In this document: piece after piece, positions 52,137-61,461 of the stretch
Numbering within the stretch: the first letter of the stretch is position 1
Layout of the letters: every line of letters starts with the position of its first letter
Assembly: GCA_903907955.1 (NCBI GenBank)
Contig: CAIVPZ010000016.1
Location: 1 to 64,000, forward strand
DNA: 64,000 nt
Direction: 5' to 3'
DNA from: an uncultured Acetobacteraceae bacterium
Lineage (GTDB): Bacteria; Pseudomonadota; Alphaproteobacteria; Acetobacterales; Acetobacteraceae
Made by a program: the position numbers and the translations under genes
Notes under the pieces: model-generated
What the model was told of the DNA's origin: nothing
The model's input: only the letters and a program-made list of their open reading frames with translations
Database searches by the model: none

Positions 52137-53312
52137 ATGACCGGGGCGAACGATGAGAATTCCGGTCCGGCGCTGCTGTTGCTCAGCCGCAGCCCGCACT
52201 GGACCGCTTCGGTACGCCGCGAGGCGGCGGCACTGCACGTGGAGCGGCTGCTGATCGTCAGCGATGCCCGCGATGCGGTGGCCCTGCTGTGCTGCGGCGA
52301 GCGCTTCTCGCATCTGCTGATGCATCCGCCGGCAGCGGACGGGTTGCTGGCCGACCTGATCGGGCTGACCGCGGGCGAGGCCGAATCGGGGATCGCCATC
52401 GTGCTGCTGGGCGAGGACGGCGCGGCGGCGCGCCGGTTGCCGGGCGGCGGACGGGCCACGCTGGTGCCACAGGCCGGCAAAGGCTGGCTCGGCCCGGCGC
52501 TGGCGCGGGCCTCGGCATCGCCGCCCGCGGCCGAGGAGGTGCCGCTGCACGACCTGCTGGCGGCACTCGCCGCCGGGCGGCTGCAGACCCGCTACCAACC
52601 CAGCGTGCGCCTGGCCGACGGCGTGCCGCTGGCCATCGAGGCACTGGCGCGGCTGGAACATCCGGTGCTCGGCACGCTGGCGCCGGATCGCTTCGTGCCG
52701 CAGGTCGAGGCGGCCGGCTTCGCCTCCAGGCTGGCCGAGCTGGTGGCGCGCCGGGCCTTCGCCGAATGGGGCGGCGACGCGCTGGCGCGGCTGCAACTGC
52801 GGCTGGCCGTGAACATGCCGCTCGACGTGCTGATGGAGCCCGGGGCAACCGAGCGGCTGGAAACCTGGCGCGAGGAAGCCGGCATCGAGCCCGGCCGGAT
52901 CATCATCGAGCTGACCGAGACGCATCCCATCCACCATCCGGAGCTGCTGCTTCCCGTGCTGCAGCAGCTGCGCGCGGCCGGTTACCGGCTGGCGATGGAC
53001 GATGTCGGGCCGGACATGCGCGACTACCAGGACCTGATCGGCCTGCCCTTCACCGCCATGAAGCTGGACAAGGCGGTGGTGCAGGACAGCGCGGCGTCGC
53101 CGGCGGCGTGGCAGTTCCTCCAGCGCGCGGTCGCCATGGCTCGAACGGCCGGCATGATGGTGGTCGCCGAGGGGATCGAGGACCCTGCCGGCTGGGCCCG
53201 CATGGCGGCGCTTGGGGTTGATGCCGGCCAGGGCTTCCTGATCGCCCGCCCGCTGACCGCCGCGGCGGCCTGCATCTGGCACGCCTCCTGGCCGCGCCGG
53301 CCGGTGGCGTGA
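52137..53312 (+). CDS. EAL-domain cyclic di-GMP phosphodiesterase with receiver-like N-terminus
   Basis: The 391-residue protein has a receiver-like N-terminal domain (about residues 8-115) that lacks a clear phospho-acceptor Asp, then an EAL domain. Catalytic residues look intact: IEALARL (E of EAL), AVNMP (Asn), ELTET (Glu), MDDVGPD (Asp-Asp), KLDK (Lys), AEGIED (Glu) and GQGF (Gln). It should hydrolyse cyclic di-GMP to pGpG. The ATG at 52137 was chosen since upstream codons show no family sequence. It is divergent from the outer-membrane cytochrome gene. Its TGA stop is the first base set of a family B element. Confidence 0.9.
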   Translation: MTGANDENSGPALLLLSRSPHWTASVRREAAALHVERLLIVSDARDAVALLCCGERFSHLLMHPPAADGLLADLIGLTAGEAESGIAIVLLGEDGAAARRLPGGGRATLVPQAGKGWLGPALARASASPPAAEEVPLHDLLAALAAGRLQTRYQPSVRLADGVPLAIEALARLEHPVLGTLAPDRFVPQVEAAGFASRLAELVARRAFAEWGGDALARLQLRLAVNMPLDVLMEPGATERLETWREEAGIEPGRIIIELTETHPIHHPELLLPVLQQLRAAGYRLAMDDVGPDMRDYQDLIGLPFTAMKLDKAVVQDSAASPAAWQFLQRAVAMARTAGMMVVAEGIEDPAGWARMAALGVDAGQGFLIARPLTAAAACIWHASWPRRPVA

Positions 53313-53395
53313 GAGCTTGAAAAAGAAAACCTTCTGATATCATTGAGTTTTCTGTCATCGTTCGGCGGCTTGCGGGCATTCCTTTTCAAACTCTC
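53311..53395. repeat. Palindromic dispersed element, family B copy 2
   Basis: It runs from GAGAGCTTGAAAAAGAAAAC to CCTTTTCAAACTCTC. The ends are inverted (GAGAGCTTGAAAA / TTTTCAAACTCTC). Reverse-complemented, it is close to 90 percent identical to copy 1. The TGA stop of the EAL gene (53310-53312) overlaps the left end as TGAGAG; the right end also reads TGAGAG on the minus strand. Confidence 0.85.
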
Positions 53396-53670
53396 AGCCC
53401 GATTCGCCGGCCACCCCCGGCCGTCCTCGATCGCCACCACCCGGTCGGCGAGGTCCACGATGCGCGGGTCATGCGTTACCATCAGAATCGGCACGCCGCG
53501 CTGTTTGGCCAGGTCGCGCAGCAGCGCCATCACGTCGTGCCCGGTCTGCCGGTCCAGCGCCGCCGTCGGCCAGCACCAGCCCCGGATCACCCACCAGCGC
53601 CCGCACCGCCGCCCGGCCCATCATGCCGGCGCAGCGGCGCGGGCGGACAACCGGTGCCGGGCACGAGCCA
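53396..53670 (-). pseudogene. Fragment of an ABC transporter ATPase (MacB/DevA-like)
   Basis: On the minus strand a C-terminal ATPase piece is readable: VRALVGDPGLVLAD, then, after a frameshift, AALDRQTGHDVMALLRDLAK and QRGVPILMVTHDPRIVDLAD, ending VVAIEDGR. The Walker B region LVLADEPTAALD has lost eight bases (expected GAGCCGAC between two GCCGAC repeats), which removes Glu-Pro and shifts the frame. The N-terminal half including Walker A is absent, and the ABC signature is scrambled. The fragment ends at a family B element. The rest of the spacer to 53860 shows nothing recognisable. Confidence 0.78.
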
Positions 53671-53860
53671 TGTCAGCTGTCTCGGATGTGATGGCGCGGA
53701 TGTCGCGGGCCGGTCGCGCCGCGTCAAGCCGCGGAGCACCGCCACGCGCTTGGTTAACAGGACAGCAAGGCTTGCCCGCGATACTCCCGGGACCGGCATG
53801 AGCGAGCGGTCCCCCACGCAGGCCCCCCTCGCCGCTGCCTGCCAGGCCCGTGGAGGTAAG

Positions 53861-55033
53861 GTGTCCGTCCTCACCCAATCCGACGTTGCACGACTGCTGG
53901 CGGAACCGTCACCGCAAACGCGCGCCGAGGTCGCCGGCAAGCTCGGGCGCGATATCGACGATCCGGCGCTGAGCACCAGTGAAGTCGCGCTGGCGCAGGA
54001 CATTCTTCGCATCCTGGCGAATGACATCGAAACGACCGTGCGCCAGACGGTCGCGCAAAGCCTGCGCCACTCCAACCGGCTGCCGCATGACGTCGCCGTG
54101 CGCCTGGCCAACGACATCGAAAGCGTGGCGCTGCCGATCCTGGCGGATTCGAGCGTGCTCACCGCGGCCGATCTGGTCGCGATCATCCGCTGCGCGTCAT
54201 CGGTCAAGCAGGAAACCATCGCCGGCCGGACCGACCTCGCGGAGGATGTCGCCGATGAACTGATCACCCGTGCACATGCCACCGCCGTCGCCGCCCTGAT
54301 GCGGAATGCGACGGCGCAGATCAGCGAAACCGGTTTCGGCAAGGCCATCGACCGGTTCGCCGACGATGACGGCGTCAAGGAAAGCATCGTCCTGCGCGAC
54401 AAGCTGCCGATCACCATCAGCGAACGCCTCGTCGCGCTGGTCACCGACAATCTGAGGAACTACCTCGTCACCCACCATGAACTGTCGCCGGCCGTCGCCA
54501 CCGATATCGTGCTGCAAAGCCGCGATGTGACCACGATCACCCTGAGCCAGGGCAGCCGGGCGGACGAACTGGAACGGCTGGTGCAGGAAATGCACCGCCA
54601 TGACCGGCTGACGCCGTTCCTGGTCCTGCGCGCCCTGTGCCTGGGCGATATGGAGTTCTTCGAAGCGGCCATGGCGGCGTTGGCCAATGTGCCGGCGGCG
54701 AACGCCCATACGCTTATTCACGACGCCGGTCCGAACGGCCTCAGGTCACTCTTCGAGAAATCCCGCCTGCCCGCCCGTCTGCTGCCGCCAATCCGCGTTG
54801 CCATCGAGGTGGTGGCCGGCGTGAAATTCGACGGCGGCGAGCACGACCTTGCGCGCTATCGCGCCCGCGTCATCACCCGCATCCTGACCCAGTTCGAGCG
54901 TTTTGGCGAAGACGATCTCGATTATCTGTTGGATAAGCTGATTGCCGTTCTGGCCGTTGGCGCCGGGCGGCAGAATTCAGCCGTGCCGGCAAGGCCGGCG
55001 TCGCTCTGCGATGCCAGCTACAGGACGGCCTGA
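53861..55033 (+). CDS. DUF2336 protein (third)
   Basis: The 390-residue helical protein starts VSVLTQSDVARLLAEPSPQT, the canonical DUF2336 N-terminus, and continues with HEAT-like repeats (VRQTVAQSLRHSNRLPHDVA, then LPILADSSVLTAADLVAII). It is the standard form of the family and only distantly related to the two paralogues at 35123 and 37839. GTG at 53861 with GGAGG four bases upstream is preferred; an ATG at 53798 would add 21 residues with no ribosome-binding site. Function is unknown. It lies near an EAL gene. Confidence 0.87.
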   Translation: MSVLTQSDVARLLAEPSPQTRAEVAGKLGRDIDDPALSTSEVALAQDILRILANDIETTVRQTVAQSLRHSNRLPHDVAVRLANDIESVALPILADSSVLTAADLVAIIRCASSVKQETIAGRTDLAEDVADELITRAHATAVAALMRNATAQISETGFGKAIDRFADDDGVKESIVLRDKLPITISERLVALVTDNLRNYLVTHHELSPAVATDIVLQSRDVTTITLSQGSRADELERLVQEMHRHDRLTPFLVLRALCLGDMEFFEAAMAALANVPAANAHTLIHDAGPNGLRSLFEKSRLPARLLPPIRVAIEVVAGVKFDGGEHDLARYRARVITRILTQFERFGEDDLDYLLDKLIAVLAVGAGRQNSAVPARPASLCDASYRTA

Positions 55034-55124
55034 TGGGAGGCGGCGCCCGGAAACAGCGGTGGTTGGCAAATCCAGACCATCTTCCTGATTCTTCAGGGCC
55101 AGCGGGGCGCCAACGATTTCCTGG

Positions 55125-55178
55125 TGGGGGATTGCGCAGCCCCCTGGCGGGTCCAGGGCAGCCCCCTGGCCTTCCTTC
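55125..55178. repeat. Partial family A repeat, copy 8
   Basis: GGGGGATTGCGCAGCCCCCTGGC is followed by GGGTCCAGGGCAGCCCCCTGG. The right half matches the other copies but the left arm has decayed. It lies between the third DUF2336 gene and family B copy 3, near the convergent end of secF. Confidence 0.55.
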
Positions 55179-55206
55179 CCGTCGATCCCTATCCAAAGGC
55201 CCCGCT

Positions 55207-55308
55207 CAGAGCTTGTGAAGCAATCGAACTTACGAATGAACGCCCGCTGATATCGTTGAGCATTTCCGGCCAGACCGGAGCGTCGCGGGCATTCATTCAC
55301 AAACTCTC
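55207..55308. repeat. Palindromic dispersed element, family B copy 3
   Basis: It runs from CAGAGCTTGTGAAGCAATCG to GGGCATTCATTCACAAACTC then TC. Compensatory changes keep the stem: GTGAATGAATGCCCGC on one side, GCGGGCGTTCATTCGTAAG on the other. The secF stop (TGA, 55307-55309, minus strand) overlaps the end as TGAGAG, just as copy 2 overlaps the EAL stop. Confidence 0.8.
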
Positions 55309-56263
55309 AGGCCTTCGCCTTGGCCGCCGGCTTGCCCGGCAACAGGGTGTCGCGCCGCAGCCGGTTCTCGCCCAGGAGCAGCAGGATCGGGGCGGCAATG
55401 AAGATCGACGACGAAGTGCCGACCACGATGCCAAACAGCATCACCCAGGCGAACCCCGACAGCCCGGAGCCGCCGAACAGCGCCAGCGGCAGGGCGGCCA
55501 GGAATACCGTCATCGACGTGCCCAGCGTCCGGTTCAGCGTCTCGTTGATCGACAGATCGATCAGTTCACGCAATGGCATGGATTTGTACTTACGCAGGTT
55601 TTCCCGCATCCGGTCGTAAACCACCACCTTGTCGTTGGTGGAATACCCCAGGATGGTCAGGATGGCGCCGATCATGACAAGATCGAACTCGAAACGGGTC
55701 AGCGCCAGAAAGCCGATCGCCTTGGTAACGTCAAGAATAAGCGTCACCACCGCGCCGACCGCGAACTGCCATTCGAAGCGGAACCAGATATAGAACAGGA
55801 TCATCAGCATGCTGATGCCGAGCGCCAGCATGCCCTTTTCGAACAGCTCCGCCGAAACCGAGGCGCCGACCGCATCGGTGCGCACGATGCGGGTGCCCGG
55901 CTGCGCCAGTTCCAGCGCCGCCCGCACCTTGGCGACCATGACCTGGGTACCGGCCTCGGTGGGCTGTGCCTCCAGCCGCACCGCGACCGTGCTCTCGTCG
56001 CCGAACCGCTGCACCCCGGATTCGCGCACCCCCTCAGTCGAGAGAGCGGCGCGCAGTTTGGCGAAGTCGGCCGGCGCGGGGGTGCGCGCCTCCATGATGA
56101 TGCCGCCCGCGAAGTCGATGCCGAGGTTCAGCCCCGGATAGAAGAACAGCACCACCGAGGCACTGGACAGGATCGCCGAGGTGAGCAGGCCGAGAAAACG
56201 CCCGCGCATGAACTTGATGCGCGTGCCGTCCGGGACGATGCGGAGCAGGGGGCGGAAGAACAT
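55307..56263 (-). CDS. secF: Protein translocase subunit SecF
   Basis: The 318-residue RND-like membrane protein pairs with SecD to use the proton gradient in late protein export. Six membrane segments are visible; the first periplasmic loop starts GLNLGIDFAGGIIMEA, the family signature, and TM4-TM5 carries LTILGYSTNDKVVVYDRMRE with the conserved Asp. It starts 12 bp after secD. Its stop codon overlaps a family B element that may end the transcript. Confidence 0.97.
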   Translation of the reverse strand: MFFRPLLRIVPDGTRIKFMRGRFLGLLTSAILSSASVVLFFYPGLNLGIDFAGGIIMEARTPAPADFAKLRAALSTEGVRESGVQRFGDESTVAVRLEAQPTEAGTQVMVAKVRAALELAQPGTRIVRTDAVGASVSAELFEKGMLALGISMLMILFYIWFRFEWQFAVGAVVTLILDVTKAIGFLALTRFEFDLVMIGAILTILGYSTNDKVVVYDRMRENLRKYKSMPLRELIDLSINETLNRTLGTSMTVFLAALPLALFGGSGLSGFAWVMLFGIVVGTSSSIFIAAPILLLLGENRLRRDTLLPGKPAAKAKA

Positions 56264-56275
56264 CGGGCTGGTTCC

Positions 56276-57856
<1,581 letters not shown>

Positions 57857-58012
57857 GGCGTCGCGGCGTCTCCCCGGAGCGGTCCAACAGGCGCCGCTGG
57901 ATAGCGGCAATCCGGTGCGGGGGCAAACCGGGGGGGAAACCAGGGGCTTCAATGCGGTCGCCGTCCACGCTAAATGATGTCAATGCTGCGGTTGACAGCG
58001 ATGGAGGCAGGC

Positions 58013-58294
58013 GTGGCCACACTGACGGTCCGGAATCTGGATGATGACGTTGCCCGCCGCCTGCGTATCCGGGCCGCCGAGCATGGTCGTTCGGCGGAGG
58101 CGGAGCATCGCGAGATTCTCCGCACGGCGCTGCTTGGGGGCGAGCAGAAGCTGGCACGCCAGCAGGCCACCGAACGCCTGGCCGAGTTCCGCCGCCGTAC
58201 CGCCGGGCGGGGATCGGCGTCGGCCGCCGAGCTTCTCGACGAGTCGCGCTCCGGCAGATCGGCGGCGTTGTCGGCGGCGGGTGGGAAGGTCTGA
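58013..58294 (+). CDS. vapB: FitA/VapB-type ribbon-helix-helix antitoxin
   Basis: The 93-residue protein has an N-terminal ribbon-helix-helix DNA-binding domain (ATLTVRNLDDDVARRLRIRA then AEHGRSAEAEHREIL), as in FitA, and a C-terminal tail (about 55-93) that should wrap the toxin. It likely represses its own operon with the toxin. GTG at 58013 has a perfect GGAGG five bases upstream and gives the family N-terminus; an upstream ATG at 57974 is less likely. The toxin gene starts two bases after the stop. Confidence 0.9.
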   Translation: MATLTVRNLDDDVARRLRIRAAEHGRSAEAEHREILRTALLGGEQKLARQQATERLAEFRRRTAGRGSASAAELLDESRSGRSAALSAAGGKV

Positions 58295-58296
58295 AA

Positions 58297-58746
58297 TTGG
58301 CCATCGTTGTCGATGCCTCGGTCGGGCTGAAATGGGTGTTGCAGGAGCCGGACAGCCACCTCGCCGATGCCCTGGCCCGCAGCGACGAGGTTCTGCTGGT
58401 TCCCGATTTCTGGCTGGCCGAGGCGACCAACGTGCTTTGGCTTCAGGTGCGGAAGAGGGTGTTCACCCCGGATGAGGCCCGCGAGGGCCTGGCTCTGCTG
58501 CGCGCGCAGGTTCAGCCGACGCCGACCGCCGATCTGGGTTTGCACGACGTTGCGCTGGAGATCGGCATGGCCGTCAACCACTCGACCTACGACACGATGT
58601 ATGTCGCCTTTGCCATCGCCATGGGGGCGGATCGGATCGTGGCCGCCGATGGTCCGTTCGTCAGGGCGATGCAAAGCCATCCTGATCCAGCCCTGGCATC
58701 CAGGCTGCTGTCGCTTGAGGCGTGGGCGCGGTTGCGCGGGAGCTGA
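58297..58746 (+). CDS. vapC: VapC-family PIN-domain ribonuclease toxin
   Basis: The 149-residue PIN domain shows the acidic active site: VVDASV (Asp), WLAEATNVLW (Glu), YDTMYVAFA (Asp) and VAADGPF (Asp). VapC toxins cleave tRNA or rRNA when freed from their antitoxin. The start is TTG two bases after the antitoxin stop, with GGGAAGG upstream, so the pair is translationally linked. It is the only toxin-antitoxin module seen in the window. Confidence 0.92.
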   Translation: MAIVVDASVGLKWVLQEPDSHLADALARSDEVLLVPDFWLAEATNVLWLQVRKRVFTPDEAREGLALLRAQVQPTPTADLGLHDVALEIGMAVNHSTYDTMYVAFAIAMGADRIVAADGPFVRAMQSHPDPALASRLLSLEAWARLRGS

Positions 58747-58854
58747 TCCCGTCTTGCCGCAGGCGCGTTGGGCGGGGCCACGGCGGCGCCCTGCCTCGCT
58801 TTACCCGATCGCCCCGCCGCTGCTACCTCTCGCCCGGTCAGCGGAGGGGTCATC

Positions 58855-59832
58855 GTGGCAAGGCTGCGGATCGGGGTTGCCGGCGCCGGACATTTCGGGC
58901 GTTTCCATGCGCTGAAGCTCGCCGCCGCGCCGCGCGCCACGCTGGCCGGCGTGCACGACCGCGACCCCGCCCGCGCCGCCGCCGTGGCCAGGGAAACCAA
59001 TACCGCGCCGCTCGACTGGCCGGCCCTGCTGGCGGCCTGCGACGCGGTGGTGATCGCCACCCCGGCGGAAACCCATTTTGCGCTGGCATCCGAAGCATTG
59101 CAGGCCGGCCTGCACGTGCTGGTGGAAAAGCCCATCGCCGCCAGCCTGGCCGAAGCCGACGCGCTGGCGGCGCGCGCCGCCAGGCACGGTCGCGTGCTGC
59201 AGGTCGGCCACCTGCTGCGCTACTCGGCCGAGCACCAGGCCATCAGCACCCGCATGCGCCGGCCGCTGTATATCGACTGCGTCCGCATCGCCCCGTTCAA
59301 GCCGCGCGGCACCGACGTGTCGGTCATTCTCGACCTGATGATCCACGACCTCGACCTCGTGCTGTCGCTGGTGGACAGCCCGATCGAGAGCGTCGATGCC
59401 GTCGGTGCGCCGGTGGCGAGCGCGCATGAGGACATCGCCAATGCGCGGGTGCGCTTCGCCAATGGCTGCGTCGCCGCCATCACCGCCAGCCGGATCAGCC
59501 TGAAGACCGAACGGAAAATGCGGCTGTTCAGTCAGGAAGGCTACATGTCGGTCGATTTCGCCGCCCGCAAGCTGATGATGATCGGCCGCGAGCGCGGCCT
59601 GCCGCTGCCCGGCACCGGCGGCGGCCGCATCGAGGAAATCACCTGGAAGGAGCACGACTCGCTGGAGGCCGAGCACGCTGCCTTCGCCGCCGCCATTCTC
59701 GACGGCGCCCCGGTGGTGGTGGACGCCGCCGCCGGCCGCCGCGCCCTGGAAGCGGCGCTGGCGGTGACGGAGAGCATGGCGTCCAGCCGCCGGAAGGCGG
59801 AGGCGTCGGGTCTGATCAGGGCGCCGGGCTGA
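58855..59832 (+). CDS. Gfo/Idh/MocA family oxidoreductase
   Basis: The 325-residue NAD(P)-dependent enzyme has a Rossmann domain (RIGVAGAGHFGRFHALKLAA) and the family motif VLVEKPIAAS with the catalytic Lys. The C-terminal alpha/beta domain has DLMIHDLDLVLSLV, with the active-site His-Asp. Relatives in alphaproteobacteria lie close to lpxI and lpxB and are thought to act on UDP-sugars for lipid A or LPS (for example GnnA, a UDP-GlcNAc 3-dehydrogenase). lpxB is 1.6 kb away here, so a sugar-nucleotide role is plausible but unproven; no GnnB partner is in view. GTG with GGAGGGG is the start. It converges with the next gene with no spacer (TGATCA). Confidence 0.88.
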   Translation: MARLRIGVAGAGHFGRFHALKLAAAPRATLAGVHDRDPARAAAVARETNTAPLDWPALLAACDAVVIATPAETHFALASEALQAGLHVLVEKPIAASLAEADALAARAARHGRVLQVGHLLRYSAEHQAISTRMRRPLYIDCVRIAPFKPRGTDVSVILDLMIHDLDLVLSLVDSPIESVDAVGAPVASAHEDIANARVRFANGCVAAITASRISLKTERKMRLFSQEGYMSVDFAARKLMMIGRERGLPLPGTGGGRIEEITWKEHDSLEAEHAAFAAAILDGAPVVVDAAAGRRALEAALAVTESMASSRRKAEASGLIRAPG

Positions 59833-60726
59833 TCAGTGCCCGGTCTTGTGCTTCCACACCTCGCGGGTAACCCAGGCCTCGAGCACCTTCACATGCTCGG
59901 CTTCCTCCTGGACGAACTCGTTGGCCGCCGCGCGAATGGCGGGATCGGTCGTGGTGCCGGCGACGGAATAGTAGAATTCATAGCCCCGCCGCTCGCCCTG
60001 CAACGCCGCCCGCAGCGCGTCGAGCCGCGACAGGCCCGGGTCGCCGGCCCACAGCGCGGTGCGTTCCGGCGTTACATGGTCGGGCCAGATGTAGTCGGGC
60101 GGCACATGCTTTGACACATCGATGGCGCTCGCCCGCTTGGTGGCCTCGGCAAGATGCAGGCGTGAGAAGCGTCCGAGCTGGGCGAACAGCACCGCCACTT
60201 CCTGGTTGCCGACCTGTTCCATCGCTGCGGCCAGTTCCTCGAAATGGACCGCGGCGTCCTCCTCCACCTTCACGGCATAGCCGAGGAAGTCATCGAGCGA
60301 GGCGATCTCCAGGCCGCCCTTGAAGATGCGGGCGGCGGTGGACAGGGCCGGCTTCTGCGCCGGCAGCGTCTGGTCGCCTTCGAAGGACACGAGTATGTCC
60401 TCGTTGCGGATGAAGCACTGGCAGGCCAGCCGGTAGCGCGGCGGCATGTCGTTGACTTCGGCGTCCTCGATTTCCTTGCGGGTGATTTTGCCGAGCTGGC
60501 GGAGGACTTCCTTTTCCTTTTCGGTCAGTGCGATGCCGCATTTCTGACTGGGCGAAAGGTGCTTGACCTCCACCAGGCATGACCCGCATTCGCCGTCCTG
60601 GCAGTCGAACGGAATCGGTATCTTGTGGGCCTTGGCCACGGCCAGGACGGTGCCCCGGTCGCCGGCGACCGCGTAGACGGTCACGTCCCGCGCCATCACG
60701 GGTGATGAAAATGTCACATTGCTCAC
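59833..60726 (-). CDS. Fused [2Fe-2S] ferredoxin and rubrerythrin/ferritin-like protein
   Basis: The 297-residue fusion has an N-terminal plant-type ferredoxin (about 1-115) with cluster ligands C42, C47, C50 (DCQDGECGSC) and C102 (RLACQC). Inserted in it is a helical KEKEVLRQLGKITRKEIED. The C-terminal domain (about 145-290) is ferritin-like, with Glu/His motifs EEDAAVHFEEL, LQGERRGYEF and VQEEAEHVKVLEAW, as in rubrerythrins. The ferredoxin half could feed electrons to the diiron half, for peroxide reduction or a redox-linked oxidase. The start is GTG 60726; a GTG and an ATG shortly downstream are alternatives. The domain pairing is uncommon. Confidence 0.85.
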   Translation of the reverse strand: MSNVTFSSPVMARDVTVYAVAGDRGTVLAVAKAHKIPIPFDCQDGECGSCLVEVKHLSPSQKCGIALTEKEKEVLRQLGKITRKEIEDAEVNDMPPRYRLACQCFIRNEDILVSFEGDQTLPAQKPALSTAARIFKGGLEIASLDDFLGYAVKVEEDAAVHFEELAAAMEQVGNQEVAVLFAQLGRFSRLHLAEATKRASAIDVSKHVPPDYIWPDHVTPERTALWAGDPGLSRLDALRAALQGERRGYEFYYSVAGTTTDPAIRAAANEFVQEEAEHVKVLEAWVTREVWKHKTGH

Positions 60727-61067
60727 TGGCGTGTCCCTGTCCACGATGGTCGTCGGGGACGGCAAAGCAAGCCGTGGGCCATTTCGGGAAGCCGAAAAAA
60801 TCAGCATTCTGGCTGGCCATTCCGGGTAAGACCGACACAGGATCGGCGCCTCGGGGACATCCAGGTCGGTTTCCCGACAACCGGTGCCCAAGCCGACAGA
60901 CGAAGGCTGCACCGGTCACAAGCTGTGTTGATGCCCTGGCCGGCCCTGCGCGGCAGTTCCCGATTGCCCGGATGCGCATGCCCGGTGCAGATTTCCGGTC
61001 GCTGCCGGGGCGATCCGGCGAGCGTGAGTGGTTTCCAAGGCAAGGAATTGTCGCTGGAACAGCAACA
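60727..61067. other. Divergent intergenic region upstream of the ferredoxin-rubrerythrin gene
   Basis: About 340 bases lie between divergent genes. They presumably hold both promoters. Frames crossing it show no family resemblance, and no repeat of family A or B was seen. Confidence 0.5.
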
Positions 61068-61406
61068 ATGAACCAATCATCGGGGGACAAAATTGTGCGA
61101 TTTCTTCTGAAAGTCGGCATTCCTGTCGAGGCCGGGAACACGGCGGCGAAGGCTGGCAGACTCGGCGCAACCATCCAGTCGATACTTGCCGAGTTGCAAC
61201 CCGAGGCCGCTTATTTCACCGCCGAAAATGGCCGACGGACGGGCTTGCTTTTTTTCGAAATGGAGGATGCCTCACAAATACCGGCTATTGCCGAGCCGTG
61301 GTTCCTCGCGTTCAATGCCAGCATCGAATGCTATCCGGTGATGGTGCCGGATGATCTCGCCAGGGCTGGCAGTGCCATCAAGGCGGCGGTCACCAAATAC
61401 GGCTGA
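61068..61406 (+). CDS. Small conserved protein of unknown function
   Basis: The 112-residue cytosolic protein reads KIVRFLLKVGIPVEAGNTAA then LGATIQSILAELQPEAAYFT and GRRTGLLFFEMEDASQIPAI. It has an alternating alpha/beta pattern of a small ferredoxin-like (dimeric barrel) fold similar to DUF3303-type proteins. Relatives are sometimes mislabelled pantothenate synthetase; nothing in this sequence supports that. No catalytic motif is evident. The ATG at 61068 was chosen; a longer frame upstream lacks similarity. It converges with lpxB. Confidence 0.75.
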   Translation: MNQSSGDKIVRFLLKVGIPVEAGNTAAKAGRLGATIQSILAELQPEAAYFTAENGRRTGLLFFEMEDASQIPAIAEPWFLAFNASIECYPVMVPDDLARAGSAIKAAVTKYG

Positions 61407-61461
61407 CGGCGCAGGCGCGGTCCAGCCAGTCGCCGCGCGGCGGGCGCTGAGCAGCGGGGCG

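Noticed and set aside
61068-61406. Pantothenate synthetase
   Set aside because: A label seen on relatives, but the protein is far too short and lacks the ATP-binding motifs of PanC.
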